Shown: one piece after another, positions 8,391-17,284 of the stretch
Layout of the letters: each line of letters opens with the position of its first letter
Numbering within the stretch: the stretch's first letter is position 1
DNA from: Psychrobacter jeotgali
Lineage (GTDB): Bacteria; Pseudomonadota; Gammaproteobacteria; Pseudomonadales; Moraxellaceae
Reading direction: 5' to 3'
DNA length: 64,000 nt
NCBI RefSeq assembly: GCF_904846315.1
Contig: NZ_CAJHAF010000001.1
Span: 2,666,001-2,730,000 of the forward strand
Translations under genes and position numbers: made by a program
Notes under the pieces: generated by a model
Seen by the model: only the letters and a program-made list of their open reading frames with translations
The model's database searches: none
Told to the model about the DNA's origin: nothing

Positions 8391-8724
8391 TGTTTTATGG
8401 GAGCTAATCCTGAGAAGCGTTAAAAAATTGCACTGCAATTTTAGCTTCGCAAGTGAAAGTTCCTTGAATGGAATTTTCTGTTCCGCTTGTATCTACCAGT
8501 CTGGGCAAGGCGCTGGCTAAGGGAGAGGCGTTCCAACATTCGAGCGATCACCTCTAGCCAAGCCCCCGCAGCCCAATTACCAACCAAGGATATCCGCTGC
8601 AATCAGGGCTAGCGGTGATATCGTGTTCTTGCTACCATCAACTATAATGTTAACTTAAGATGAAAAAATCCTTTCTCTCATACGAAAGTATAAACTTCTA
8701 ATCTAAATCGTAGTGATTATAAGA
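8391..8724. other. Gap with repeat remnant upstream of the NACHT gene
   Basis: The left part (8409-8452) is a copy of the MITE core seen at 17085-17128. The segment 8490-8620 is clearly richer in GC than its surroundings and carries a short open frame on the minus strand (about 52 codons, no start needed, product unrecognised), which suggests a relic of a mobile or repeated sequence. A TATAAT at 8643-8648 could be the -10 of the NACHT gene, but no -35 partner is evident. Confidence 0.55.
8409..8452. repeat. Partial copy of the MITE core
   Basis: These 44 bases match 17085-17128 at 41 positions. The shared part includes TTGCACTGCAATTTTAG. As in the other copy, a short imperfect palindrome follows (GAAAGTTCC ... 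GGAATTTTC). The terminal inverted repeats of the complete copy are not found here, so this one is truncated or diverged. Confidence 0.75.
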
Positions 8725-11700
8725 ATGTCGAAACAGAAAAATACGGCTGGCGGTAGTGCCACTGAAAGAGGAATTGATTTTCAGGCTCGCGTAAGTGCTA
8801 TCGTACTTACTTGCCTGATTACTGAGCAACCTCTGAGTTGGATTGAAGATAATTCCACTATTATACCTATTAATTGCCAAGCGGAGACTGGTGGTTCTGG
8901 CGATGATATCGCCTTTACAAGTTCCAATGGAAAATGCTTTGAAATTCAAGTTAAAAGAGGATTTAGAAAGGGAGATGACTTATGGGATGCTTTAATAAAA
9001 CTTGCCAAAGCAATTGTTTCAAATGACATTGATTATGGGGTTTTAGTTGTCTGTCCTGATTCATCTGGAACGATAAGGAAAGACTTAGCTCAAGATATTA
9101 TTAGGATGGGTCAGGGTAGATTTGACGGAATTAAAGATATATCAGTTGAGTTTAAGGGTAAACTGGAAGATCAAGGACTTAATGTTTTGAGAGTCTGTTC
9201 TTCACTATATATACAAACTGTAAATGCGGTTGAAGGAAACAATGACGCTGAATCTCTTGCAAAGAATATGTTAGAGCGTGTGTCAGATGATACTGAAAAG
9301 GCGTGGAAAATTCTAGTCGAGAACTCTAGAAGAATAATAAAAATTAAAGGAAACCTAACACTTCAAAGTTGTAATGAGCTTTTTAAAAATAATGGTATAA
9401 CTGTAAAATCAGGAAATAAAACAAATATTCAGCTATTTAATAAAGCTTACCAATACAATAAAAATGCTTATTCTGCAATATCAATTCTGAGTGTACCAAA
9501 ACCTATCGACCTACAAAGTATATGGATTCCTTTAGAAGCAGCTATTGTTAGTGATGAAGAGAATGAAGATTTAAACTTAGACTCAACTGTCGAACGGTAT
9601 CAAAACTGGTATAAAGAAAAACGTCATTATGACACTATCATTGACTCCTTCACCTTTGGAAGATTTATAAAAAAGTGTGTTGTCATAGGTGGCGCTGGTA
9701 TAGGAAAAACAACGCTACTCCGTAAACTAGCTTTAGATTATAGTGACAAAGGATATTTTGTTCTATTCGTTAAATTGTCAAAACTAACGGATATTCTATC
9801 AGATAGTAGCAAAGGTTTCGAAGAATGCTTGCTAGATTGTGCGTTCGATAGAACGATTCAAACTAATAATACTAGTTCCTTATTAAAAAATGCAGTGATA
9901 TTAGCTGATGGCTTAGATGAATGTTTTCAAAACCAACCAAAGATAATTGAATACTTTGCAAAATTGGCGAAAGACTATCCTGAATCACGAATCTTGATAT
10001 CAACTCGTCCAATAGGCTATAAGCTAGGTTTAATAAGTGATTGGCGACGTTACGAACTCAATCCCATTGACGATGACGAATTTAAAAATGCAGTAAAGCA
10101 ACTCACTTCGGTTATTTCTCCAGAGGTACAAATCGACGAAGCTGTTTTAGAGCAAATAGAAACCGCCAAAATCAGTGATCTAGTTAAGAGAAACCCACTA
10201 ATTTTGAGTCTGGTTGTTGTTCTCGTAAAAAAAGGAGTAGAGGCAAATACTAACTATGCATCATTGTATAGGCAATTATTTTCTTTAATTGAAAGAGAGA
10301 GTTCTAGTAGAGAGGTATCAATAGAGCTATCGAAAATTCAATTACAAGAATTTTTGTATTTGTTAGGATGGATAATATTAAGAAACGGATATAAGCCCCT
10401 AAAGGAATTAGTGATTCTATGTTACGAAGAGTGGAAGGAAGAGCTACAACTTTCAAGATTTCAAGCAATCGAACTAATAGAAGATTGTATTAAATATTGG
10501 GTAGCTAAAGGAATTATTGAGAAGGTTAATGACCTAACAGATGAGACTGTCTTATTTATACACAAGACTCTAGGAGAATATGCGGCAGCTGAATTTCTAA
10601 AGAATCAAAATATTAGTATTAAACAACAGTTTATTTTAGAAGCTTTTTCGAACTCACAATATAGTGAAACTTTAACTTTTCTTAGCCACTTAGGCCTAAG
10701 CTCTAAGATTTTAGCATTATGGAATGAGAAATACTCTGCTGATAATAAGCCAAAAAATATCAATATATACGATTTTATACTGCACGCAGGTATTGACTAT
10801 AATTCAGGTGAAATAGAAAGCTTTATAAGTTTATGTTGGGAAATAACAGAGGATTCCTTTTCTACAAATCGTTATGTAAGCGGAGCAATTTTATGTCATA
10901 TTGCTAAAAATACATGGAGTAGAATTAAACCTAGTGTTGAAGAAAGGCTTAATTCTATTGACGACTGGGTTTCATTTACTGCACTAAATTGTGAACTGAT
11001 TAATAAAAGAGAGATAACTTCGAATTATATTGATATCTGCATTAGAAGAATAGAAAATAATTTTAATCCTATTAAGGTTGATAGGCTGCTTAAAAGTGGA
11101 AACAATATAAAGATAGAAATAAAGAATAACTTTATAAAATTGTTGCTGACTAAGTCGTTGCAAGGAAAAAATAAAAAAGTTTTAGAAACTATTGAAAATT
11201 ATATTAGAAACGAGAGTAGTAGTTTTAGTATAGGTCTAATATCAGACATTATAAAGGAATACTCTAAACACGAAAAGTCAATACCCAGCTATAGTTTTCT
11301 AGAAAGTAGCTTGTTTTCTAAAATGATGAAAAAAGAAATAGCTCCAGTTGTTCATGTTTTTAATAGTGAAGATTTTGAAAAGAATGAAAAAATTAAAATT
11401 AAAAACTTCTTTAAAGCTTTCATTGGTACAAAGAGTAGACTCGATAATGAAATTTTAGAGTTTAAAGATATGATAGAGTTAAGTGCTTTGATTAGGTTGT
11501 CTAGCATAATGGAGATGTATGTACAGGACTTTAAAGTATTTTACTCTAACGTTGTAGAAAATGATGATAGAACATTCATTTTTTTATCAATAGCTAGACT
11601 GAATGACTTAAATTATGAAAGTGTACTGAACCAAGCAAGTTCAGTAGTTAATGAGATTGAAAAAATACCAGATGATGAATCTTTCATGTACCCAATAAAT

Positions 11701-12645
11701 AATTTACCTCGGGTAGATATTGAGTTCGAAGTAATAAATCCATTAAATGTACAGTTATTGACTCGTATTAAACAACTTATTTTAACTAATGAAAGGTTCT
11801 TTATAGCGAATGCTTGCCGTCTGTTCTTATCATATCCTAAATCAGAAAGCTTTGAGACATACTCAGAACTCATAAAATATGGAGAAGGTCTATCGCTTTT
11901 ATATGTAGGCGCTATGAATGAGCATTATCAGGGTTTAGATAATGATGACACGATTCAAAAAGTAGTTGTAGAAAAGTTGTTGAGCAATAATTTAGTAAGT
12001 GGCTGTGAGCATTTATACCAATATGTTAGAGAACCATATAACGAGCGCCACATTCAAATAATTGAAAAAGGTCTTAATTCAATAAGTCCTATTGTCGCAA
12101 TTGAAGCAACAAAACTACTTGATAGAATGTCACCTAATTTAATAAGCCTAGATAAGGTGAAAGATTTTTATTTATTATGGCAAGATAAAGAGGAGCCATA
12201 TCCAGTCAAAGGTGGAACTGTTCCACATACGCCAAGAGAAAGTTTAGCGAAAATACTAATTGAACATCATTATCATGATGAAAGTTTTATACAACAAATG
12301 ATTTTAGATACTAGACCCAATATTAGGAAGCAAGCGACACAACCTTTCGTTGATTATTGTAAGGATTCAAGCCAGTTAAGACACTGGCTTATAGATAAAA
12401 TTAAAAGCGAAGAGGTAGAAGCAGATTTATTAAAGAAATGTATTGCTGAAGACGTTTTTTTGAAGGATAGCTATCTTGTCTTAGAGCTATTAAACAGTGA
12501 AAGTATTGATATTAGGGAAAGTGCTTTAAAAATATTAGACGCAAAATATTTTCCTGAAATAGAGATAAAAGCTCATGCAAAAAAGCTATTAAATGATGAA
12601 GTGATAGAAATTAGACAATCTGCTAAAAAAATATTAGACACATAG
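8725..12645 (+). CDS. NACHT-type STAND ATPase with N-terminal Cap4-like nuclease domain and HEAT-like C-terminus (candidate anti-phage protein)
   Basis: This is a 1306-residue protein with three visible parts. (1) Residues ~10-170 look like a PD-(D/E)xK nuclease of the Cap4/DUF4297 sort: SATERGIDFQ, then GDDI (~residues 59-62) and EIQVK (~73-77). (2) Residues ~315-640 are a NACHT ATPase: Walker A GGAGIGKTT (~322), Walker B VILADGLDE (~391), sensor ISTRP (~425), and the NACHT winged-helix motif FIHKTLGEYAAAEFL (~611). (3) The C-terminal ~600 residues are helical and end in HEAT-like repeats (IVAIEATKLLD, IDIRESALKILD, IEIRQSAKKILD). Avs and bNACHT defence proteins share this plan: a C-terminal sensor triggers oligomerisation and the N-terminal effector cuts DNA. 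That role is inferred. The gene is much more AT-rich than its neighbours. An in-frame GTG at 8713 is an alternative start; neither has a good ribosome binding site. Confidence 0.82.
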   Translation: MSKQKNTAGGSATERGIDFQARVSAIVLTCLITEQPLSWIEDNSTIIPINCQAETGGSGDDIAFTSSNGKCFEIQVKRGFRKGDDLWDALIKLAKAIVSNDIDYGVLVVCPDSSGTIRKDLAQDIIRMGQGRFDGIKDISVEFKGKLEDQGLNVLRVCSSLYIQTVNAVEGNNDAESLAKNMLERVSDDTEKAWKILVENSRRIIKIKGNLTLQSCNELFKNNGITVKSGNKTNIQLFNKAYQYNKNAYSAISILSVPKPIDLQSIWIPLEAAIVSDEENEDLNLDSTVERYQNWYKEKRHYDTIIDSFTFGRFIKKCVVIGGAGIGKTTLLRKLALDYSDKGYFVLFVKLSKLTDILSDSSKGFEECLLDCAFDRTIQTNNTSSLLKNAVILADGLDECFQNQPKIIEYFAKLAKDYPESRILISTRPIGYKLGLISDWRRYELNPIDDDEFKNAVKQLTSVISPEVQIDEAVLEQIETAKISDLVKRNPLILSLVVVLVKKGVEANTNYASLYRQLFSLIERESSSREVSIELSKIQLQEFLYLLGWIILRNGYKPLKELVILCYEEWKEELQLSRFQAIELIEDCIKYWVAKGIIEKVNDLTDETVLFIHKTLGEYAAAEFLKNQNISIKQQFILEAFSNSQYSETLTFLSHLGLSSKILALWNEKYSADNKPKNINIYDFILHAGIDYNSGEIESFISLCWEITEDSFSTNRYVSGAILCHIAKNTWSRIKPSVEERLNSIDDWVSFTALNCELINKREITSNYIDICIRRIENNFNPIKVDRLLKSGNNIKIEIKNNFIKLLLTKSLQGKNKKVLETIENYIRNESSSFSIGLISDIIKEYSKHEKSIPSYSFLESSLFSKMMKKEIAPVVHVFNSEDFEKNEKIKIKNFFKAFIGTKSRLDNEILEFKDMIELSALIRLSSIMEMYVQDFKVFYSNVVENDDRTFIFLSIARLNDLNYESVLNQASSVVNEIEKIPDDESFMYPINNLPRVDIEFEVINPLNVQLLTRIKQLILTNERFFIANACRLFLSYPKSESFETYSELIKYGEGLSLLYVGAMNEHYQGLDNDDTIQKVVVEKLLSNNLVSGCEHLYQYVREPYNERHIQIIEKGLNSISPIVAIEATKLLDRMSPNLISLDKVKDFYLLWQDKEEPYPVKGGTVPHTPRESLAKILIEHHYHDESFIQQMILDTRPNIRKQATQPFVDYCKDSSQLRHWLIDKIKSEEVEADLLKKCIAEDVFLKDSYLVLELLNSESIDIRESALKILDAKYFPEIEIKAHAKKLLNDEVIEIRQSAKKILDT

Positions 12646-12682
12646 TTATATTATTATTTGTGAAAAGGTACGTTTCACATAA

Positions 12683-12886
12683 CTACTCATCGTCTGAACC
12701 ATCTCGAGCCTTTTTTTGAGCCTCATCAATCAACTCCTTCACCCTAGCACTCTCTCTCAACACACAAGCCTCATATTCAGAAAGCGACTCAGCCTCCTGT
12801 TGCTGCTGACTTTCCTGCTCCTCTTTAGCCTTTTTTCTTAAATACTCTTCAAGTCTTTGTTGCTCATCTGATTGTGAATGACTCAT
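12683..12886 (-). CDS. Small charged hypothetical protein
   Basis: This 67-residue product is almost entirely hydrophilic, rich in Glu, Gln, Lys and Ser, with a helical, probably coiled-coil centre (QRLEEYLRKKAKEEQESQQQ) and a second amphipathic stretch (RVKELIDEAQKKAR). It has no signal peptide or membrane segment. I consider it real because AAGGAG sits 7 bases before the ATG and because it lies in line with the amidotransferase gene just upstream on the same strand (15-base gap). I recognise no family and propose no function. Confidence 0.6.
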   Translation of the reverse strand: MSHSQSDEQQRLEEYLRKKAKEEQESQQQQEAESLSEYEACVLRESARVKELIDEAQKKARDGSDDE

Positions 12887-12901
12887 GATTGACTCCTTAT
12901 A

Positions 12902-13654
12902 TTATTTATTTCCCGATGCTGCTATCCGACTGAGCATAGCGGCTAATCGTTCATTATTTTCTTCAATATATTTATCACCCAACGCTAATATTTCATCCGG
13001 CGATTGTACCGTTTCAGGATACTCTTTAAGACCATTTTGAATAGTGGCATTACCATTGGAGACCATTTTGGACAGGCTTTCTTTAGTCACTTCAAAGTGA
13101 CATTGCCAAGCCAATACCCAAGTGCCACGCCGTTTATGTTTTGCCGTCTGATAAATAAAGCCTTGATTTGCCCAAGCTTCCGTCTCTGCAATAATACTCG
13201 CGCCTTTTGGACAGTCAAAACCATCACCATGGAAGTGAAATACCATAAACGGCTGTTTGGGTAAGTCCTGTAATAAAGGATGCGCTTGTCCTGCTTGCGT
13301 CAGCCACATCGGCAACCAACCAATTTCTCTTACTCCAGAGGGCTTAACCTCAGCACCCAAACAATGGGCGACAAGCTGCGCACCTAAGCAAACTCCGATA
13401 ACAGTTTTGCCTGCATCGATACTTTGTTTAATGAGACGTTTTTCAGCGATTAACCACGTATGCTGGTCTTCATCATGGACGCTCATTGGCCCGCCCATGA
13501 CGATCAGCCAATCAAAGCTATCAAGCGCTGGCAATGAGTGGTTATCGTAAGAACGACTGACCGTAATAGGGTGGTTATGAGCGTTTGCCCACTGTTTGAT
13601 AAAGCTTAAATCCGCATAATCTGTGTGAAATAAAGCGTGAATACGTAGGGTCAT
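12902..13654 (-). CDS. Class I glutamine amidotransferase (GMP synthase-like)
   Basis: This 250-residue stand-alone class I amidotransferase domain has the nucleophilic elbow VIGVCLGAQLVA (Cys at ~residue 91) and the His/Glu pair in CHFEVTKES. Proteins of this kind release ammonia from glutamine or gamma-glutamyl compounds; without a partner synthase here the true substrate is unknown (gamma-glutamyl hydrolysis is possible). The frame extends upstream to a TTG at 13672, but the ATG at 13654 has GAGG 6 bases before it and starts MTLRIHALFHTDYAD, which fits the family. It is probably co-transcribed with the small gene downstream. Confidence 0.85.
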   Translation of the reverse strand: MTLRIHALFHTDYADLSFIKQWANAHNHPITVSRSYDNHSLPALDSFDWLIVMGGPMSVHDEDQHTWLIAEKRLIKQSIDAGKTVIGVCLGAQLVAHCLGAEVKPSGVREIGWLPMWLTQAGQAHPLLQDLPKQPFMVFHFHGDGFDCPKGASIIAETEAWANQGFIYQTAKHKRRGTWVLAWQCHFEVTKESLSKMVSNGNATIQNGLKEYPETVQSPDEILALGDKYIEENNERLAAMLSRIAASGNK

Positions 13655-13730
13655 GGGACACCTCATGAGCAAATATCGATTAGTAAATTAAATATAGTTT
13701 TGCGAAGGTTCTGAAAACTAAAGTCTAATA

Positions 13731-14615
13731 TCAATAAAAGTTATCTTGACCCGCATACTTTTTATTCAATGCCTTTAGGATAGCATAGGTTTCCAAATCC
13801 ATCTCACCCGTGGGCTGCTGCGGATGAAAATGCAGTTGAAACGCATAGACTACATCGCGACTGGCTTTGTCCCACTCGTCACTATCATTGATATGATAGC
13901 CGTACTCTCTTAATTCCTTTTTAATCTCGGGTATGGTTACCGTTGCAAACTTATTGATATTCATAAAAAACTGTTTATCGGCTTCATCGTACCAAGCGCC
14001 GATACCATACTCTTTATATAAGCGTTGCCAAGGGAACTTGGCACCCGGATCGATTTTACGTGACGGGGCAAGATCAGAATGGCCGATGATATATTTAGGT
14101 GAGATGTCATAACGCTTAGCGATATCTTGCACCAGCTCAGCGACTTTTTTAATCTGTAATTCATCAAATGCCACATAGTGCTCATACGGACGATATTCCA
14201 AATTATCGTCTTTGAGTGCGCCTCGAAACTGCGGCTGAATCCCAGCATTGACGATCTCGATACCGATAGAAGTGTCGTTGAGAATTTTTCTACCTGCAAA
14301 TCCGCCATCGCCAGCGTGCCAAGCACGTTCATTTTCTGATACCAAATTATAGATTTTATTATCCTCTTTATCTAAAACCAGATAGTGCGAGCTGACTTTG
14401 CCTTGGGTCAGTAGTTTTATTGATCTGTCATTATCACTGACCGTATAGTGTAGGACGATGAATTTGACTCGCTCACTTTTGCCTTGGGATTGGTAGGTTT
14501 CGCTATCGACAATGTAACTTTCGGTGGTGGCAACTGGAGAAGTGGTCGTCACGCAGCCGATTAAGGGTAATGTCAGTAAGGATGTTAATGCTAAAGCAGT
14601 GATGTTTTTTGCCAT
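13731..14615 (-). CDS. N-acetylmuramoyl-L-alanine amidase, AmiD-like lipoprotein
   Basis: This 294-residue protein starts with a lipoprotein signal (LPLIGC, lipid-modified Cys at residue 21), so it is probably anchored in the outer membrane. Residues ~50-205 are an AmpD/amidase_2 domain: FIVLHYTVSD with the first zinc His, RAWHAGDGG, SIGIEIVNAG, and IIGHSDLAPSRKIDPG with the second His and the Asp after it. Residues ~215-285 look like a peptidoglycan-binding domain (AFQLHFHPQQPTGEMDLETYAIL). It should cut the amide between N-acetylmuramic acid and L-alanine in peptidoglycan recycling or remodelling. It begins 6 bases after the MOSC gene ends and is probably co-transcribed with it. Confidence 0.88.
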   Translation of the reverse strand: MAKNITALALTSLLTLPLIGCVTTTSPVATTESYIVDSETYQSQGKSERVKFIVLHYTVSDNDRSIKLLTQGKVSSHYLVLDKEDNKIYNLVSENERAWHAGDGGFAGRKILNDTSIGIEIVNAGIQPQFRGALKDDNLEYRPYEHYVAFDELQIKKVAELVQDIAKRYDISPKYIIGHSDLAPSRKIDPGAKFPWQRLYKEYGIGAWYDEADKQFFMNINKFATVTIPEIKKELREYGYHINDSDEWDKASRDVVYAFQLHFHPQQPTGEMDLETYAILKALNKKYAGQDNFY

Positions 14616-14621
14616 GAAATG

Positions 14622-15419
14622 CTAATCTCTCTTAATCTTCTTTGCCAATACAGTCTTCCAACTGTCCTCCAAACACTCAATCGCCAGCCACGGCTCAATC
14701 ACGTCTGCCGCAAACTTCTCTTTGGCATTAGACAACTGCCATAATTTTTCAAGAGTAGCAAACGGATAGGGGCGCTTAATTAAATATACCGGTAAACCGG
14801 CGTCAATCATCCCGTCGCGCACGACTTCGAAATACCAGCCAGCGATGCCTTGTTTACTGACCCATGAGGCGATATTGGGGAGCTGGCTGACTTTGAACTG
14901 ACCGATTTGGTCATTGATTTTGTAGCACGGGCGGCGCGGTTGCACGATGCGTAGTTGTACGTTATTGCTCTGACCATGATTGGTATTGTCAATATTGCCA
15001 TATTGCTGCCCGTATTCAAAGACGTCACCAATACACACTGTAGATTCATCCATCTCTGGCATGCCATTTACTGCTTCGGTGGTGAGGTTCTCGCCCAAAG
15101 TACCGATACGCACTTTTAGATTAAACTCCTCATTTATCTTTTTATAAGTCGCTGTTGGTAATTGATGTACCGCTTTTAGCGGGCCGCCATGATGACGGCG
15201 ATCGGCTTGCTCGTCGGTGGTTAAGCCCATAAAGTTGACCGTGACCGGCGCTTTGATTGGTGCTTTATCAATAGCGCTCATCTGCTCACGGGCAAAAGGC
15301 ATAGCTTTGCCAGCACGTACACAAGTTAAGTTGGCGATATGCAAAGGTAGGGAATGGTTAAAGTCAGGTTGCGATTGCTGAGGTGATTGCGTTGGAGAAT
15401 TGCTTGATTCTGCGCTCAT
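14622..15419 (-). CDS. MOSC domain protein, YiiM-like
   Basis: This 265-residue protein has a MOSC domain, the sulphur-carrying domain shared with molybdenum-cofactor sulphurases. RIGTLGENLTTEAVN and VCIGDVFEYG lie in the middle, and the conserved Cys sits in QPRRPCYKI. The C-terminal ~70 residues match the three-helix extension of YiiM-type proteins. YiiM of E. coli reduces N-hydroxylated compounds using a molybdenum cofactor; by analogy this protein may be a cytoplasmic detoxifying reductase. The first ~25 residues are low-complexity (Ser, Gln, Pro), so a later start is possible, but no better ATG with a binding site is visible. Confidence 0.82.
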   Translation of the reverse strand: MSAESSNSPTQSPQQSQPDFNHSLPLHIANLTCVRAGKAMPFAREQMSAIDKAPIKAPVTVNFMGLTTDEQADRRHHGGPLKAVHQLPTATYKKINEEFNLKVRIGTLGENLTTEAVNGMPEMDESTVCIGDVFEYGQQYGNIDNTNHGQSNNVQLRIVQPRRPCYKINDQIGQFKVSQLPNIASWVSKQGIAGWYFEVVRDGMIDAGLPVYLIKRPYPFATLEKLWQLSNAKEKFAADVIEPWLAIECLEDSWKTVLAKKIKRD

Positions 15420-15559
15420 AACATGTCCTGATAAGAAGCTTGTTAATAAAAGTCGCTTGGATAATTAAAACGATATAGGATGTTTATAGTAGCGCAAACC
15501 TTGTCTGCTTTCAGCTTATTTGAGCTTTTAATTCTGAGGTATCACCTAAATCCCAAGCA

Positions 15560-15586
15560 TAAAAAAAGACCAGATAAGTTATCCAG
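15560..15586 (-). terminator. Probable terminator of rsfS
   Basis: On the minus strand CTGGATA and TATCTGG pair with two G-T wobbles around a short loop, followed by seven T. It lies about 50 bases after the rsfS stop. Confidence 0.5.
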
Positions 15587-15631
15587 CCTCTTTAGTTTCA
15601 AGCTTTAATTTTAATAAAGTGTTAAACACAA

Positions 15632-16033
15632 TCAGTTACGACGACCGGCTTTCTTTTCACGTGGGGTCGCCACTAGCTCGGCTAGGCTTTCAGGCGATGA
15701 CCATAGACCTTCTAAGTCGTAGAACTCGCGTGCTGCTGGCATCATCATGTGCACCACTACTGCACCTAAATCAATGAGTGTCCAGTCAGAATCCGTACCG
15801 CCTTCACGTCCTAATGGTGTAAAGCCGGCTGCTTTTGCATCTGCGCCTAGACTGTCGGCCATGGCACGGACGTGACGCTTGGAAGTACCGTCAGCGATGA
15901 CCATGCGCTCCATCACGTCGGTTAAATCTTCTACATTTAACACGGTTATATTTTTGGCTTTTAGGCCTTCTAAAGACGTTTTAACTAAATCTAAGCATTC
16001 TTCTAAACGTTCGTTAGTCATGGTTTTAATCAT
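15632..16033 (-). CDS. rsfS: Ribosomal silencing factor RsfS
   Basis: RsfS binds ribosomal protein L14 and blocks joining of the subunits when nutrients are short. The family core is complete: IVLNVEDLT-like strand, MVIADGTSKRHVRAMADSL, GREGGTDSDWTLIDLGAVVVHMM and FYDLEGLW. The frame opens at a TTG (16051), but the ATG at 16033 has an AGAG about 10 bases upstream and gives 133 residues; the ATG at 16021 is a further option. A short basic tail (KKAGRRN) follows the core. The gene follows nadD on the same strand with a 90-base gap, the usual nadD-rsfS pairing. Confidence 0.93.
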   Translation of the reverse strand: MIKTMTNERLEECLDLVKTSLEGLKAKNITVLNVEDLTDVMERMVIADGTSKRHVRAMADSLGADAKAAGFTPLGREGGTDSDWTLIDLGAVVVHMMMPAAREFYDLEGLWSSPESLAELVATPREKKAGRRN

Positions 16034-16122
16034 AAATTTTAATCTCTTCAATCATCATTAAATATAAAGGTATAAGGAGTCATTAGCTTTATTAAAAGCA
16101 AAATGACATTAATAAGGTGATT

Positions 16123-16965
16123 TTAACGGAATTGAGCCGCAGAATATAGCTCATGCTCGATAATATATTGATAAACCGCAGGATTTAGGCATTTAGCCTG
16201 ATAATGGTGCTCGGCAGTATCACTTTGGTTAAGTGAGAGGGATACAGATAACTGTTTACGGATCTCGGTACTGGATACAGATATTATAGGATGCTGATCT
16301 ATGTAAATGTGTCCTTGAGTGCTGGTTTTCAAGGGCGAGTTAGTTTGAATAACTGAGTCTGATAAAGGCGCTGATATTGGTAAAAGCGTTAAGTCTGATA
16401 AATTCTCGGTCACTTTTGCGGCTAAGGCGTTAGGTAATTCATCCCGTAAAGTGGCTATATTTTTCTCTGCTAAAATGCTATCGATATGAGGGTTTTGATT
16501 GTCCTTATGAGGACGGCTAAATATCCATAAATGCACATAATCAGTCAACTGCAAACCGTCTTTCCATTTATCCAAACTACGAGCGCTGTCCATCCCCATG
16601 ATAAAGATGAGACTATCATTGGGATAGCACAGTCTTAAGGTACGTACCGTATCGATGCTATAAACTGGTGGTTGTTGCCACAGCTCAAGCTCGCAGATCT
16701 GTAATGGTGTAGCTTGTATCGCTAGCTTGAGCATCGCTAATCTATGCTCAGGAGCGATGGTTTTTTGCTTAAAGGGCGAGCGTGCATTGGGCAACAAGCA
16801 TACTTGTAGCGAGCATTGTTGCTGCTCAGCGAGAGGTAGAAGCTGGTTATAAACCTGCATCGCCATCTGTATATGAGCGTTATGCACAGGATTAAACGAG
16901 CCACCAAGATAAGCACGGATAGCAGGAGCTGATTTTATATTGGCGTGAGTGCGCGTATCTGTCAT
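16123..16965 (-). CDS. nadD: Nicotinate-nucleotide adenylyltransferase
   Basis: NadD joins ATP and nicotinate mononucleotide to give deamido-NAD in NAD synthesis. It has the nucleotidyltransferase motif GGSFNPVHNAH (residues ~20-30) and the C-terminal SSTEIRKQL motif. At 280 residues it is longer than the roughly 210-residue E. coli protein; the extra length is mainly an insertion after FSRPHKDNQN (about residues 155-215) between the catalytic core and the C-terminal motif. rsfS follows it. The upstream region contains the MITE at 17067-17205. Confidence 0.92.
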   Translation of the reverse strand: MTDTRTHANIKSAPAIRAYLGGSFNPVHNAHIQMAMQVYNQLLPLAEQQQCSLQVCLLPNARSPFKQKTIAPEHRLAMLKLAIQATPLQICELELWQQPPVYSIDTVRTLRLCYPNDSLIFIMGMDSARSLDKWKDGLQLTDYVHLWIFSRPHKDNQNPHIDSILAEKNIATLRDELPNALAAKVTENLSDLTLLPISAPLSDSVIQTNSPLKTSTQGHIYIDQHPIISVSSTEIRKQLSVSLSLNQSDTAEHHYQAKCLNPAVYQYIIEHELYSAAQFR

Positions 16966-17066
16966 AAGTCAGGTTAAATAATAACAAGTACGCGCTATTG
17001 TAGAGGGTGAAGCGAGGATTGTCATCAATTGTATTATCGCACAACTATCAACTTAATATGGCTGCT

Positions 17067-17205
17067 GTAGGCTGCGGCTTTAGCCCTGAGAAACGTTAAA
17101 AAGTTGCACTGCAATTTTAGTTTCGCAACAGAAATTCTTTAAATAGAATTTCTGTAGAGTAATTTGCAAAATATAGCGCATTGCTTCGCTAAAGCCACAG
17201 CCTAC
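17067..17205. mobile_element. MITE-like element with 18-bp terminal inverted repeats
   Basis: The ends GTAGGCTGCGGCTTTAGC (17067-17084) and GCTAAAGCCACAGCCTAC (17188-17205) are inverted copies that agree at 17 of 18 positions. Inside are the 44-base core shared with 8409-8452 and a palindrome (CAGAAATTC ... GAATTTCTG, 17129-17154). The 139-bp element encodes nothing and sits between the pta terminator and nadD. I see no obvious target-site duplication. Size, ends and a second core copy argue for a non-autonomous mobile element. Confidence 0.75.
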
Positions 17206-17240
17206 ATCAAAAAAGCCGATTATCATTGTGATAATCGGCT
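17206..17240 (-). terminator. Terminator of pta
   Basis: A perfect 12-bp stem (17214-17225 with 17229-17240) has a three-base loop and is followed on the minus strand by seven T. It lies 45 bases after the pta stop and abuts the MITE. Confidence 0.88.
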
Positions 17241-17284
17241 CAATAGAGTGATAGGCTTAAACTAAATATTTAAACCTTAAACTA

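Noticed and set aside
8411-8416. CTGAGA followed by structured sequence, here and at 17087, recalling the TPP riboswitch core
   Set aside because: Both are the same MITE core with inverted repeats around it, neither precedes a thiamine gene, and the other TPP-box segments are missing.
12659-12679. Hairpin TGTGAAA / TTTCACA after the NACHT gene as its terminator
   Set aside because: Perfect 7-bp arms but no T-run on either strand, so I could not support calling it a terminator.
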